Positions 9,289-19,192 of a DNA stretch of 64,000 nucleotides are shown here, piece by piece. Made by a program: the position numbers and the translations under genes. This DNA is from Spirobacillus cienkowskii. GTDB lineage: Bacteria > Bdellovibrionota_B > Oligoflexia > Silvanigrellales > Silvanigrellaceae. The notes under the pieces are model-generated. The model saw only the letters and a program-made list of their open reading frames with translations. It was not told the origin of the DNA and searched no databases. Location: the NCBI RefSeq assembly GCF_037081835.1, contig NZ_CP146516.1:2557501-2621500 (forward strand), read 5' to 3'. The first letter of the stretch is position 1, and each line of letters starts with the position of its first letter.

Positions 9289-10125
9289 ATGCAAAAAATT
9301 CCGATTGGAAATTGGATAGAAGAATTAATAAATTATATTATTAACAATTCGGAAAACTATTTTAGGATAATTTCTGATTTTATAAACACATTAATTAATT
9401 ACATCATTGATAAATTTGAAGAAATACCTCCTTTAATTTTAATTTTAATATTTCTAATCATTTTCTATTTAATCAAAAAAAATTTAAAAAATACTATTAT
9501 AATTGCAGTAGGATTTTTTTTAATTTTAAATTTAGGATATTGGAGAGAGTCACTAGAAACCGTAACATTAGTTTTAATTTCCACTTTTTTCTCTACAATT
9601 TTTGGACTTCCTATTGGGATATTTTGTGCGCATAGACCAAAAGCATATTCTCTCTTAAAACCAATATTAGATTTAATGCAAACAGTTCCTACATTCGTTT
9701 ACTTAATTCCTACTCTTATTTTATTTGGACTTGGTATTGCACCAGGTATATTTTCTACAATCATTTTTTCTATGCCATCTGTAATAAGACTGACCTATTT
9801 AGGTATTAATAAAGTTCCAAATAGTCTTTTAGAGGTTGCTGACTCATTTGGAGCTGGAAATTGGAAAAAACTTTGGACAATAGAAATTCCGTTTGCAAAA
9901 CATTCTATACTTACAGGCATCTCACAATGCATCATGCTTTCTTTATCCATGACAGTTATTGCTGCTCTCGTAGGAGCAGATGGTTTAGGAAAATCTGTTA
10001 TTCAAGCACTTAACACCGTTAACATTGTAAAAGGTTTTGAGTCAGGATTAGTCATAGTCATTATTGCAATAATACTTGATAGAATTTTATACGAATCTAA
10101 TAAAAAATTAGGTGAATCAGTATGA
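9289..10125 (+). CDS. Choline ABC transporter permease, ChoW/ProW-like
   Basis: Inner-membrane permease of 278 aa with an N-terminal amphipathic/membrane region and about six hydrophobic helices. The segments GIFCAHRPKAYSLLKPILDLMQTVPTFVYLIPTLILFGLG and ADSFGAGNWKKLWTIEIPFAKHSILTGISQ (the EAA loop) are diagnostic of ProW/ChoW-type permeases. It lies 19 bases after the binding protein and overlaps the ATPase start by 4 bases. It forms the membrane channel of the choline importer. Confidence 0.92.
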   Translation: MQKIPIGNWIEELINYIINNSENYFRIISDFINTLINYIIDKFEEIPPLILILIFLIIFYLIKKNLKNTIIIAVGFFLILNLGYWRESLETVTLVLISTFFSTIFGLPIGIFCAHRPKAYSLLKPILDLMQTVPTFVYLIPTLILFGLGIAPGIFSTIIFSMPSVIRLTYLGINKVPNSLLEVADSFGAGNWKKLWTIEIPFAKHSILTGISQCIMLSLSMTVIAALVGADGLGKSVIQALNTVNIVKGFESGLVIVIIAIILDRILYESNKKLGESV

Positions 10126-10976
10126 ATAATATTTGTTTTCAAGTTAATAACTTAAATCTCGTATTTGGTAAATATGCTAATAAAGCCCTTACAGAACTTA
10201 AAAAAGGAAAATCAAAAGAAAAAATTTTTAATGAGTTAAATTGCACAGTAGCAATAAATCACGTAAATATTTCAGTATTTTATGGAGAAACTTTAGTGAT
10301 TATGGGAGCCTCTGGATCAGGAAAATTCTCTTTGCTACGATGTTTTAATGGAATTAACGGAAGAACCAACGGAGCGACTGCAGGAAATATTAATTTTTTT
10401 GATAATAAAAGTAAAGAAAATTTTGATATCTTAAATTGCTCTAAAAATAAAATTACAGAAATTCGCAAGCATAAAATTTCAATGATTTTTCAAAATTTCG
10501 CTTTAATGCCTTGGCGTACTGTAGAAGAAAATATTGCATACCCACTTGAAATCCAAAAAATTAAGAAAACTGAAATTAAAAATATTGTTTATGAAAATCT
10601 TAACATAGTAGGTTTAACACAATGGAAACATAAATACCCAGAAGAACTTTCAGGGGGAATGCAACAAAGAGTTGGTATTGCAAGAGCATTCGTAACAAAT
10701 GCAGAGATTCTGTTAATGGACGAACCTTTTTCTGCATTAGATCCCTTAAATCGCAAACATTTACAAGATGAAATATTACAATTTAAAAATAAATTAAAAA
10801 AAACTATTATCTTTGTTTCTCATGATTTTAAAGAAGCAATTAAATTAGGAACTAGAATTGCAATCATGGATTCTGGAAAAATATTGCAAATTGGAACAGC
10901 AAAAGAAATTATTGAAAATCCTAAATGCGATATAGTAAGAAAATTTGCTGAAAAAGAAACAGGATATTTTAATTAA
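10122..10976 (+). CDS. Choline ABC transporter ATPase, ChoV/ProV-like, with altered Walker A
   Basis: Nucleotide-binding subunit of the choline importer, 284 aa, with no C-terminal CBS domains. The N-terminal ALTELKKGKSKEKI region is typical of ChoV. The Q-loop (IFQNFALMPW), ABC signature (LSGGMQQRVGIARA), Walker B with catalytic Glu (ILLMDEPFSALDP) and H-loop (IFVSHDF) are all intact. The Walker A reads GASGSGKFS (62-70), so the Ser/Thr that should follow Lys68 is Phe69 (codon TTC). That residue normally coordinates Mg2+. One base change from TCC would explain it, so this may be a point mutation or a sequencing error. Start overlaps the permease stop (ATGA). Confidence 0.92.
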   Translation: MNNICFQVNNLNLVFGKYANKALTELKKGKSKEKIFNELNCTVAINHVNISVFYGETLVIMGASGSGKFSLLRCFNGINGRTNGATAGNINFFDNKSKENFDILNCSKNKITEIRKHKISMIFQNFALMPWRTVEENIAYPLEIQKIKKTEIKNIVYENLNIVGLTQWKHKYPEELSGGMQQRVGIARAFVTNAEILLMDEPFSALDPLNRKHLQDEILQFKNKLKKTIIFVSHDFKEAIKLGTRIAIMDSGKILQIGTAKEIIENPKCDIVRKFAEKETGYFN

Positions 10977-11024
10977 ATAATAAGTTTATTTAATTTATAA
11001 ATTTTTTTATGAAAGGGTAAAATA

Positions 11025-12725
11025 ATGAAAAATAAATTTTATGATTTTATTATAGTTGGAGGAGGTTCTGCTGGCTGTGTTTTAGCAAATAGGCTGAGCA
11101 GCAATTCGGCCAATAAAGTTTTGGTACTTGAAGCAGGAAGGCCAGACTACATTTGGGATATTTTTATCCATATGCCTGCTGCTCTCATGTACCCGTTAGG
11201 AAGTAAATTTTATGATTGGTGTTACCACACAGACCCTGAGCCTTTTATGAACAAAAGAAAAATTTTTCATGGAAGAGGAAAAATTTTGGGAGGATGTAGC
11301 TCGATTAATGGAATGATTTATATTCGAGGCAATCCTCTTGATTACGAAAAGTGGGCAACTCAAAAAGGCTTAGAAAACTGGGATTACGCTCATTGCCTAC
11401 CCTACTTTAACCGCGCTGAAACGAGAATGATAGGTGCGGATACCTATCATGGGTTTTCTGGACCACTTATGCTTGAAACAGCTCCCTGTGAAAATCCATT
11501 GTTTCATGCATTTTTTAATGCAGCTCAAGAGGCTGGTTACCCATTAACAGGAGATGTCAATGGCTACAGACAAGAAGGTTTTGGACGCTTTGATCGCAAT
11601 ATCAATAGAGGCCGAAGACTCTCTGCCTCTAGAGCTTACCTACATTCTGTAAAAAGAGTTCGGCAAAATTTAAAAGTAAAATGCCGCGCCCTAACAACAA
11701 AAATAATTTTTGATGAAAACAGAGCAATCGGTGTTGAGTATCAACAATTTGGGATGAATCATAAAGTTTATGGAGGAGAAATTATTTGCTGCGGAGGAGC
11801 GTTTAATTCTCCACAGCTATTGCAACTCTCAGGAATAGGAAATGCCGATGATCTAAAAAAACTTGGAATTCATGTTGTTACAAATCTTCCTGGCGTTGGA
11901 CAAAATCTACAAGATCATCTTGAGGTCTATGTTCAGCATGCCTGCAAGCAGCCTGTGAGCTTATATCCAGCGCTTCAGTGGTGGAATAAACCTAAAATCG
12001 GTTTTCAATGGCTATTTCAAAGAAAAGGCGCAGCCGCAACAAATCATTTTGAAGCGGGAGGGTTTATTCGTAGCAACGAAAATGTGACTTATCCTAACAT
12101 TCAATTTCATTTTTTACCTCTTGCCGTGCGGTATGATGGCTCTTCACCAAATCAAGGGCATGGATATCAAGTTCATATCGGTCCTATGAATTCTGATGCC
12201 AGAGGACATGTAAAAATTCGTTCGAACAACCCAAAAGAGCACCCAAGCATTCAATTTAATTACCTTTCAACACCTCAAGACCGCAAAGAATGGGTTGAAG
12301 CGATTCGCTGTGCTCGAACAATTTTAAATCAACCTGCATTACAACAATATAATGGAGGCGAAACTTCACCCGGACTCCATGTCGAATCTGATGACGATAT
12401 TTTAGATTGGGTTGCGAGAGACGCAGAAACTGCACTTCACCCATCGTGTAGTTGTAAAATGGGAGAAGACCCTATGTCTGTTGTCGATCCCAAAAACATG
12501 GGCGTTTACGGTGTGAAAAACCTTAGAGTTGTTGATGCATCAGTTATGCCATTTGTGACAAACGGCAACATTTATGCGCCAGTTATGATGATTGCTGAAA
12601 AATCTGCGGACATTATTTTAGGAAATAGTTTGCTACAACCTATTCAAGCAGAATACTATCAATACAACAAAAATAACCTAAATATACAAACTAATCCTCA
12701 AGATACAATACATACACTATCTTAA
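11025..12725 (+). CDS. betA: Choline dehydrogenase, GMC oxidoreductase
   Basis: FAD-dependent GMC-family enzyme (566 aa) that oxidises choline to betaine aldehyde and, in characterised BetA enzymes, further to glycine betaine. The dinucleotide-binding motif is [18 protein letters not shown] near the N terminus. GMC signature 1 is around [20 protein letters not shown] and signature 2 around [25 protein letters not shown] and the VDASVMPF...[20 protein letters not shown] tail match BetA closely. It lies 48 bases after the importer ATPase, so uptake and oxidation form one operon. No betaine aldehyde dehydrogenase (betB) or betI lies beside it. Confidence 0.92.
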   Translation: MKNKFYDFIIVGGGSAGCVLANRLSSNSANKVLVLEAGRPDYIWDIFIHMPAALMYPLGSKFYDWCYHTDPEPFMNKRKIFHGRGKILGGCSSINGMIYIRGNPLDYEKWATQKGLENWDYAHCLPYFNRAETRMIGADTYHGFSGPLMLETAPCENPLFHAFFNAAQEAGYPLTGDVNGYRQEGFGRFDRNINRGRRLSASRAYLHSVKRVRQNLKVKCRALTTKIIFDENRAIGVEYQQFGMNHKVYGGEIICCGGAFNSPQLLQLSGIGNADDLKKLGIHVVTNLPGVGQNLQDHLEVYVQHACKQPVSLYPALQWWNKPKIGFQWLFQRKGAAATNHFEAGGFIRSNENVTYPNIQFHFLPLAVRYDGSSPNQGHGYQVHIGPMNSDARGHVKIRSNNPKEHPSIQFNYLSTPQDRKEWVEAIRCARTILNQPALQQYNGGETSPGLHVESDDDILDWVARDAETALHPSCSCKMGEDPMSVVDPKNMGVYGVKNLRVVDASVMPFVTNGNIYAPVMMIAEKSADIILGNSLLQPIQAEYYQYNKNNLNIQTNPQDTIHTLS

Positions 12726-12803
12726 AAATCTGTTACATTATTATAAAAACACATAAAAAATACTATAAAATTGAGAATTAATAAAAGCAAGCAATTTTTC
12801 CTT

Positions 12804-12828
12804 TAAAAAAAATTAAATAATCCGAAAA
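12804..12828 (+). promoter_or_regulatory. Possible sigma-28-type promoter for the chemotaxis operon
   Basis: TAAA (12804-12807) is followed after 13 bases by TCCGAAAA (12821-12828), close to the flagellar sigma factor pattern TAAA-N15-GCCGATAA. The -10-like octamer is identical to the one before the second MCP gene. The spacing is two bases short, so confidence is modest. Confidence 0.35.
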
Positions 12829-12882
12829 TTTATATAATTTGTTACGTTATAACTTGTACGATATTGCAACTTGGATAAAACG

Positions 12883-14610
12883 ATGGAAGATTTTACAAAT
12901 AATATAGATTTTACAAAAATATTTTTAGAAGAAGCTAAAGAAACTTTAGAAAAGTGGGAAAAAACCTGTTTAGAAATTGAAAAAAATCCAAATCAAGAAG
13001 AATTTACTACATTATTTAGGTACGCCCACAACTTAAAAGGATCAGCTAAATCTGTAAATTTAAACAATTTTGCGTCATTTATTCATAAAGTAGAAGATTT
13101 TATTACTCTTTTAAGAGATGGTAAAAAACAATTTAAAAACGAATATGTTTCACTGTTTTTAAAATGCCATGCTTTTATGGAATATTGGTGTACAAAACTT
13201 GACTCTGATACAAATTTTATTCCTTCTGACTTAAATGATATTAATTTTGTAATTGAACAAGTTATCAGTAAAAGTAGTGATGCTATTTCACAAAGTTATG
13301 AAATAATTTCTACTTCTACGGGATCGAAAAACACAACTTCTAACAATAACGAAAATAGCAATTCTAATCCAAGTAAAAAAAATATAAAAGCAGATTCAAT
13401 TAGAATACCCGCTAATAAAATTGATATAATAATAGAATATATCAGCGAATTATGCACTCATCATGCAGTGATATCGCATTGCAGCTCCACTGATTCATAC
13501 AATTCAAAATCATTCAAAAATTCTGTTCAAATAAGTGACAAAATAATTAAAAATTTACAGACTAATGTTTTTTCACTAAGAATGATTAATTTACAAACAC
13601 TTTTTCAACGTCTTGAGAGAACTGCAAAGGACTTAGCACGACAACAAGGAAAAGATCTAGAAATTAATATTGAAGGTTCTGAAGTTGAACTAGATAAAAA
13701 TATAATAGAAAATATAGTTGATCCATTTGTTCATGTAATTAGAAATGCAGTCGATCACGGTTTAGAAAAAAGCGAAGAACGAGCAAATAAAAATAAACCA
13801 ATTAAGTCAAAAATATTACTTTCTGCTAAACAAAACATAAATGATGTTGTCATTTCAATTCAAGATGATGGAAAAGGAATTGACCGCGATAAAATTTATG
13901 CAAAAGCTGCAGAAAAAAAGATTATCAATGGAGATGAAGAATTAAGTGAACAAGAAGTTTATCAACTTCTCTTTAAACCAGGATTTTCTACTGCAGAGTC
14001 AATCACAGAGGTATCTGGAAGAGGTGTTGGTTTAGATGTGGTAAATCAAGCTCTCAATGATATTGGTGGATTTGTTCATATAACAAGCGAAATAAATAAA
14101 GGAACTTGCTTTGAATTCCATTTACCCTCAAATCTCTCAATCATAGAAGTACTAACAATCAAAGTTGATGGACTTAATTACGTTATTCCAATTACAGAAA
14201 TTAAAGAAGTTTTAGATTTAACAAAAATAAAAGTTGATCATGTTACAAATAGTGAAAATATTGCATTATTGCGAGAATTTCCAATAATTATTAAAACATT
14301 ATCAAAATACTTACCAAATAATTTAAAAAGCGGCCAAGATAACAACACAAATAAAATTGCGTTAGTCACAAACCATCAAGATAGTCATTATGCTTTTGAA
14401 ATTGATGAACTATATGGAATAGAAAGCATTGTAGTTAGAAAAAAAAGCGAAAAATTTAATGATATAAAATATTATATAGGTTCCGCAGTTCTTCCAAATG
14501 GCGAACCTGCATTTATCTTAAGTCTTATAGAACTTATCAAACAAATAATTCTTCCAAAAACACAAATTCTTAATATTGAATTAAGGAGAAATGAAATTGA
14601 GCATAAATGA
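12883..14610 (+). CDS. cheA: Chemotaxis histidine kinase
   Basis: Cytoplasmic kinase of the chemoreceptor array (575 aa from this ATG). P1/HPt domain contains the phospho-acceptor His in YAHNLKGSAK (H49). An Asn/Ser-rich linker (about 130-173) joins it directly to the P3 dimerisation helices. The P4 ATPase has N box HVIRNAVDHG (about 284-293), G1 DDGKGID, F box FKPGFSTAE and G2 SGRGVGLDVV. A CheW-like P5 domain ends the protein. No room is left for a P2 domain, so CheY would dock elsewhere. A TTG four codons upstream (12871) is a possible alternative start but has no Shine-Dalgarno. The end overlaps cheW by 20 bases. Confidence 0.95.
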   Translation: MEDFTNNIDFTKIFLEEAKETLEKWEKTCLEIEKNPNQEEFTTLFRYAHNLKGSAKSVNLNNFASFIHKVEDFITLLRDGKKQFKNEYVSLFLKCHAFMEYWCTKLDSDTNFIPSDLNDINFVIEQVISKSSDAISQSYEIISTSTGSKNTTSNNNENSNSNPSKKNIKADSIRIPANKIDIIIEYISELCTHHAVISHCSSTDSYNSKSFKNSVQISDKIIKNLQTNVFSLRMINLQTLFQRLERTAKDLARQQGKDLEINIEGSEVELDKNIIENIVDPFVHVIRNAVDHGLEKSEERANKNKPIKSKILLSAKQNINDVVISIQDDGKGIDRDKIYAKAAEKKIINGDEELSEQEVYQLLFKPGFSTAESITEVSGRGVGLDVVNQALNDIGGFVHITSEINKGTCFEFHLPSNLSIIEVLTIKVDGLNYVIPITEIKEVLDLTKIKVDHVTNSENIALLREFPIIIKTLSKYLPNNLKSGQDNNTNKIALVTNHQDSHYAFEIDELYGIESIVVRKKSEKFNDIKYYIGSAVLPNGEPAFILSLIELIKQIILPKTQILNIELRRNEIEHK

Positions 14611-15088
14611 AGAAAATAAAGATTTATATCTTGTTTTTAGCTTAAATGAAGAAATGTATGGCACCCAACTCCTCCAAGTAAGAGAAGTTATAGAAAAACA
14701 AGAGGCTAAGCCGGTTCCAAATACCATTGATTCATACTTGGGAGTGATTAATGTGCGTGGCGAAATAATTGGAGCAATAGATTTAAGAATAAAATTTGGT
14801 TACCCAATAGTTGAAGAAGTGCAAAAAAACTCTGCAATGATAGTTTTTAATACTTCATCTGGCGCAATTGCTGTCTTAACTGATAAGCTCGAAGGAGTCT
14901 TTCAACTCAATTTAGTAGAAAAATATCAAAAACCTAAAATTGAATCAAAAATTCCAAATGATCACATTATTGGTATGTACCAATTTAAAGACAATATTAT
15001 TACAGTTATTGATTTGTTTTCTATAGTAGATAGACAAGAAATAGCTGATGCCAATATACATAATAATGAAATTAAGGAATCAATATGA
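14591..15088 (+). CDS. cheW: Chemotaxis coupling protein
   Basis: Single CheW domain (165 aa) that couples receptors to CheA. Typical segments are [53 protein letters not shown] and the C-terminal [17 protein letters not shown]. The ATG lies inside the 3' end of cheA, just after the strong Shine-Dalgarno AAGGAG, so translation is probably coupled. Its stop overlaps the start of the MCP gene (ATGA). Confidence 0.95.
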   Translation: MKLSINEENKDLYLVFSLNEEMYGTQLLQVREVIEKQEAKPVPNTIDSYLGVINVRGEIIGAIDLRIKFGYPIVEEVQKNSAMIVFNTSSGAIAVLTDKLEGVFQLNLVEKYQKPKIESKIPNDHIIGMYQFKDNIITVIDLFSIVDRQEIADANIHNNEIKESI

Positions 15089-17196
15089 TTTTTAAAAAAT
15101 TTCATCTCTCTTTAAGAGCAAAAATTATTTTATTATTTACTACAATTTTATTATTCTTATGCGTTTTTTCAATTTTACAGCAATCTAAGAATAATAATGA
15201 TTTAATGAAAAAAATGGAATATATTTTAGAATCTAGTTCAGTTAATCTTGGCAATGCTATTGCTGCGCAATTTTATGAACGCTATGGCGACGTCCAAGCT
15301 TTTGCAATTAATCCAGTTCTGCAAGAAAATAATATTATAAAAATGCAAGAAATATTAAATAAATATTGCATTCTTTATGGAATATATGATGTTATTCTAT
15401 TTGTTGATTTAAATGGAAATTATATTGCTTCAAATACGGTAGACAAAGAGAATAGGCTTATAAAATATGAAAATTTAAAAAAATTAAATTTTTCTAAAGA
15501 ATCTTGGTTTACAAATGTATTAGAAAAAAAATTTACAGAAGACAAAGAAAACAATTTTTTTGGCACCTATTTTGAAAATCCTTCTGAAGATAAAATTATA
15601 CACAGTGTATATGAGAAAAATGCATATTCAAATAGTTACAGTGCTCCTGTGTATAATAAATTTGGAAAAATTATTGGAGTTATTACAAATAGAGCTAATT
15701 TTTCTTATATAGAAAATGAAATAAAACTTGTTCATAATGAAATTGCTAAACAAGGTCATCCTCATTCTATAATTAAATTAGTAAACAATAGTGGATTGAT
15801 TATTTCAGAGTATGATAAAAAATCAGAAATTTCTGGCGAATATATTAGAAATTTTGATATTCTTAATAAAATCAATTATTTTGAAAAAAACATAGAATCT
15901 GTAAATTTCATTCAAAAACAAAAAAAAGGTGTATTTTATTCTACTAATATTGAAAATAAAAATAATATGATAACTGGATATTTTAATATTTATTCATCCA
16001 AATGGATTCCTTCAATTAACTGGACAGTTTTAATTGAATCAGAAAAAAATTTGTTTTTTAGTCAAATTAACGAACTCAAAAATAAATTTATTTATGCAAT
16101 AATATCTACTGGATTAATATCGCTCATTGCATTTTACATTATTTTAACTGCAATAAATAAAAAATTTATCCATATTATAAAGAATCTGCAATATTCTGCT
16201 GGAAAAACATTTATAACAGGAAAAAAACTACATCATTCTTCAAAAAAAATGATGGGCGCCACCGAGTCTCAATCAGAAGCCATGCATCAAAGTGTTAGCG
16301 CAATGAGCGAAATTTCAAGCATGATTGCACAAACCGTCAATCACGTTAAAGAATGTAGCACAAATACCTCTATTGTTAATGACAAAACAATTAGAGGAAA
16401 TATTACTATGGAAAAGCTTACTAGTTCTATGGAAGAAATAGAAAAATCTAATACTGATTTAAAAAACATGGCCAGAATTTTTTCGGAAGTTACAAATAAA
16501 ACATCAATTATTAATGATATTGTTTTTAAAACCCAACTATTGTCTATTAACGCATCGATAGAATCGGCACGAGCCGGTCAACATGGTAAAGGCTTTTCTG
16601 TCGTTGCAGAAGAAGTGGGAAATCTAGCATTAACAAGTGGAAATGCAGCAAAAGAAATTCAAATTTTGTTACAAGAAAGCCAAAAACAAGTATTTAATAT
16701 TGTTGATATAACATCAAAAAAAGTTGCAGACGCTCAAGAAATCTCTACTTTTGCATCAAAAGAATTTTTAATAATTTCTAAAGAAATAAAAAGTATAAAT
16801 GAAAGATTAAAAAGTATTTCAGAAGCAACAAAAGAACAGCAATTGGGCGTTCAACAAGTTCTAAATGCAATGTCTAAAATGGATCAAGCAACAAAGCAAA
16901 ACGAAGCCTCATCAGTAAAAACAAATAAACATTCAAAATCGTTAATTAAACAAGGAAATTTTGTAGAACAAATGCTAAATATAATTCAAATATTAGTATT
17001 AGGAAAAATTAAAAATGAATCAAAAAGAATATTAAAAAATAAAGACAAAATTAATAATAATCCAAAAAATAATAGATTATATTTTAATATCAATAAAAAC
17101 AATAATAATTCTAAAACAACCCAAAATAAATCAAAATCAATTAATGCTGATAACAATGATTTATTTACTAGAAATGATGAAAATGAAAACAAATGA
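15085..17196 (+). CDS. Methyl-accepting chemotaxis protein with large periplasmic sensor
   Basis: Transmembrane chemoreceptor of 703 aa. TM1 is at about 12-32 and TM2 at about 335-355. The 300-residue periplasmic region between them resembles a double Cache-type sensor ([27 protein letters not shown]) by eye. No HAMP domain is recognisable after TM2. The cytoplasmic hairpin tip is [20 protein letters not shown] (about 477-496). The last 60-70 residues are an Asn/Lys-rich, probably disordered tail without a CheR/CheB-tethering pentapeptide such as NWETF. It overlaps cheW and the CheR-CheB gene by 4 bases each, so it is encoded inside the operon. The ligand is unknown. Confidence 0.92.
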   Translation: MIFKKFHLSLRAKIILLFTTILLFLCVFSILQQSKNNNDLMKKMEYILESSSVNLGNAIAAQFYERYGDVQAFAINPVLQENNIIKMQEILNKYCILYGIYDVILFVDLNGNYIASNTVDKENRLIKYENLKKLNFSKESWFTNVLEKKFTEDKENNFFGTYFENPSEDKIIHSVYEKNAYSNSYSAPVYNKFGKIIGVITNRANFSYIENEIKLVHNEIAKQGHPHSIIKLVNNSGLIISEYDKKSEISGEYIRNFDILNKINYFEKNIESVNFIQKQKKGVFYSTNIENKNNMITGYFNIYSSKWIPSINWTVLIESEKNLFFSQINELKNKFIYAIISTGLISLIAFYIILTAINKKFIHIIKNLQYSAGKTFITGKKLHHSSKKMMGATESQSEAMHQSVSAMSEISSMIAQTVNHVKECSTNTSIVNDKTIRGNITMEKLTSSMEEIEKSNTDLKNMARIFSEVTNKTSIINDIVFKTQLLSINASIESARAGQHGKGFSVVAEEVGNLALTSGNAAKEIQILLQESQKQVFNIVDITSKKVADAQEISTFASKEFLIISKEIKSINERLKSISEATKEQQLGVQQVLNAMSKMDQATKQNEASSVKTNKHSKSLIKQGNFVEQMLNIIQILVLGKIKNESKRILKNKDKINNNPKNNRLYFNINKNNNNSKTTQNKSKSINADNNDLFTRNDENENK

Positions 17197-19091
17197 GCTT
17201 AATATTTAGTGAAGAAGAAATTGAAATAATTCTAGAAATTTCACAACAAATAACAGGAATAAGCTCGGGTAGTGACCAAATTAAAAATTACATTTTAGAA
17301 GGCACCAAGCAAAGAATGTTTCAAACAAAAAGTACGAGTTTGGAAGACTATTTACAATATATAAATGAAAATGAGAATGAATTTAAAAACTTTTTATCTT
17401 CAATAACAGTGCATACTACACACTGGTTTAGGGAGTCGAACCATTTTACATTAATAAAATTTGAAGTTATAAATTTAATAAAGAAATTTAATATAAACAA
17501 TATTAGAATATTGTCTGCTCCTTGTTCAACTGGTGAAGAAGTTTATTCACTTGGTTTTATTTTAGAAACCATAAAAGGAGAATTTCCTTCTTTAAATTAC
17601 GAAATAATAGGAACCGATATAGACTCATTATCTATAGAAAAATGCAAAAATGCTGTTTATCATAAATCAGGAATAAAAAACATTCCAGAAAATTATCATA
17701 AATATTTACTTTTTGGTAAAAATGAAGCCAAAGATTATTTTGCAATTAGCAAAGAGATAAGAAAAAACTGCTCATTTATTTCGGGTGATATTAGAAATGA
17801 AAATTTACTTAATTTTAATACATTTAATTTAAAAACAAATAAATTTAATATCATTATTTGCAGAAACTTATTTATTTATTTTAATCATGAAACAATTAAT
17901 AAAATTATAAATAACTTTATTGCAAAACTAAATGACAACGGAATAATTTGCCTTGGGCATAGCGAAAAAATTGATGAAAAATTATATAATCTTATAAACA
18001 CAGGAAATTCATTTTACAAACTTAAATCGTCTCAAACCAGTGTTCCTGAAAATTTAAATTATGAAATTGTTATATACTCAGCTTCAAAACAGAGTGAAAA
18101 GCAAATAATTTTTGATAAAATATTAGTAATTTTAAAAAATTCTAACCTAATAAATAATATTAATGATCTCAAACAAATAAATAACTATAATAAATTAAAA
18201 ATTTTATTAATTGATATAGACTCAAAAAATCCAGAATTATTATATTTTTTACATAATTATTCACAAAAAAATAAAAATATATTTATTATTCAATGCTTAT
18301 TTTCTAAGGAGGATGAGTTTAAAAGCTCAAAAGTCAATTACTTTGAAAATCAAATATTTAGTGATATTTTAGATTGTAGAAATTGCAAATCAGATATTAA
18401 TCAGATCATACTTTATGTTAAAAATTTATTAAAATCTTTTAATCATGAATCATCTGCATTGTCATCATATAAAGAAGATAATATTTTAGAAACTAAAAAA
18501 ATAATGCGACATTTTTTTGAAAAACTACGACCAGAATTTATTGCAATCGGCTGCAGTACTGGAGGAACTCAAGCTTTAGAAATTTTACTAAAAAATGTTC
18601 CAAAAAATTTTCCTCCTATTTTAATAGTTCAACATATACCTTATAATTTTTCAAATGAATTTATCAATAAATTAAAAACGATTTCTAATTTAAGCTTTGA
18701 ATCGCCAAAAAACAGGCCAATACTTAAAAAAGGTCATCTTTACTTGGCAGATGATGATTATCATTTAATTATTAAAGGAACTCCAGGTGAGTTAAGAGCC
18801 GAACCTGATAACTCACCACCGCAAAACGAACTACGCCCATCAATCAATAAATTATTTCAATCACTCGCCCATACTAAAGCAAAAGGTGTAGGCATAATTC
18901 TTACAGGTATGGGAGATGATGGAGCGCAAGGCTTATTAAGCCTTATGCAAAATGGATGCTTAACAATCACCCAAAGCAAAAATTCGTGTGTCATTTATGG
19001 AATGCCAAGGGAAGCAGAACTCATTGGAGCAAGCCGCTATAGCGGAGATTTAATGGAAATTCGTCAAATATTAGAAAAGCTTAAAGTCTAA
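17193..19091 (+). CDS. Fused chemotaxis methyltransferase-methylesterase (CheR-CheB)
   Basis: One 632-residue protein carries both receptor-modifying enzymes. Residues about 1-280 are CheR: N-terminal helical domain, [13 protein letters not shown] site [23 protein letters not shown] and GHSEKI. Residues about 445-632 are the CheB methylesterase, with catalytic Ser455 (GCSTGG), His481 (QHIPYNF) and Asp576 (GMGDDGA), plus RPSINKLF and VIYGMPREA. The stretch about 300-420 ([36 protein letters not shown]) looks like a degenerate receiver lacking the N-terminal acidic pair. The fusion order CheR then CheB differs from the usual CheB-CheR order of large sensory fusions. Start overlaps the MCP stop (ATGA). 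No frameshift is visible. Confidence 0.92.
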   Translation: MSLIFSEEEIEIILEISQQITGISSGSDQIKNYILEGTKQRMFQTKSTSLEDYLQYINENENEFKNFLSSITVHTTHWFRESNHFTLIKFEVINLIKKFNINNIRILSAPCSTGEEVYSLGFILETIKGEFPSLNYEIIGTDIDSLSIEKCKNAVYHKSGIKNIPENYHKYLLFGKNEAKDYFAISKEIRKNCSFISGDIRNENLLNFNTFNLKTNKFNIIICRNLFIYFNHETINKIINNFIAKLNDNGIICLGHSEKIDEKLYNLINTGNSFYKLKSSQTSVPENLNYEIVIYSASKQSEKQIIFDKILVILKNSNLINNINDLKQINNYNKLKILLIDIDSKNPELLYFLHNYSQKNKNIFIIQCLFSKEDEFKSSKVNYFENQIFSDILDCRNCKSDINQIILYVKNLLKSFNHESSALSSYKEDNILETKKIMRHFFEKLRPEFIAIGCSTGGTQALEILLKNVPKNFPPILIVQHIPYNFSNEFINKLKTISNLSFESPKNRPILKKGHLYLADDDYHLIIKGTPGELRAEPDNSPPQNELRPSINKLFQSLAHTKAKGVGIILTGMGDDGAQGLLSLMQNGCLTITQSKNSCVIYGMPREAELIGASRYSGDLMEIRQILEKLKV

Positions 19092-19109
19092 TTTTCCTAT
19101 TTAATTTAC

Positions 19110-19136
19110 TAAAGTTACATATAAATTTTCCGAAAA
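19110..19136 (+). promoter_or_regulatory. Sigma-28 (FliA)-like promoter before the second MCP gene
   Basis: TAAAGTTA (19110-19117), 11 bases, then TCCGAAAA (19129-19136) closely fit the flagellar consensus TAAAGTTT-N11-GCCGATAA. It lies 57 bases before the MCP start, which itself has AGGA as Shine-Dalgarno. This suggests co-regulation of the receptor with late flagellar genes. Confidence 0.6.
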
Positions 19137-19192
19137 CAGTTTAGTTAGTTTTTAAAAATAAAGAATAAAAATTATCTTTATAGGAACGCAAA

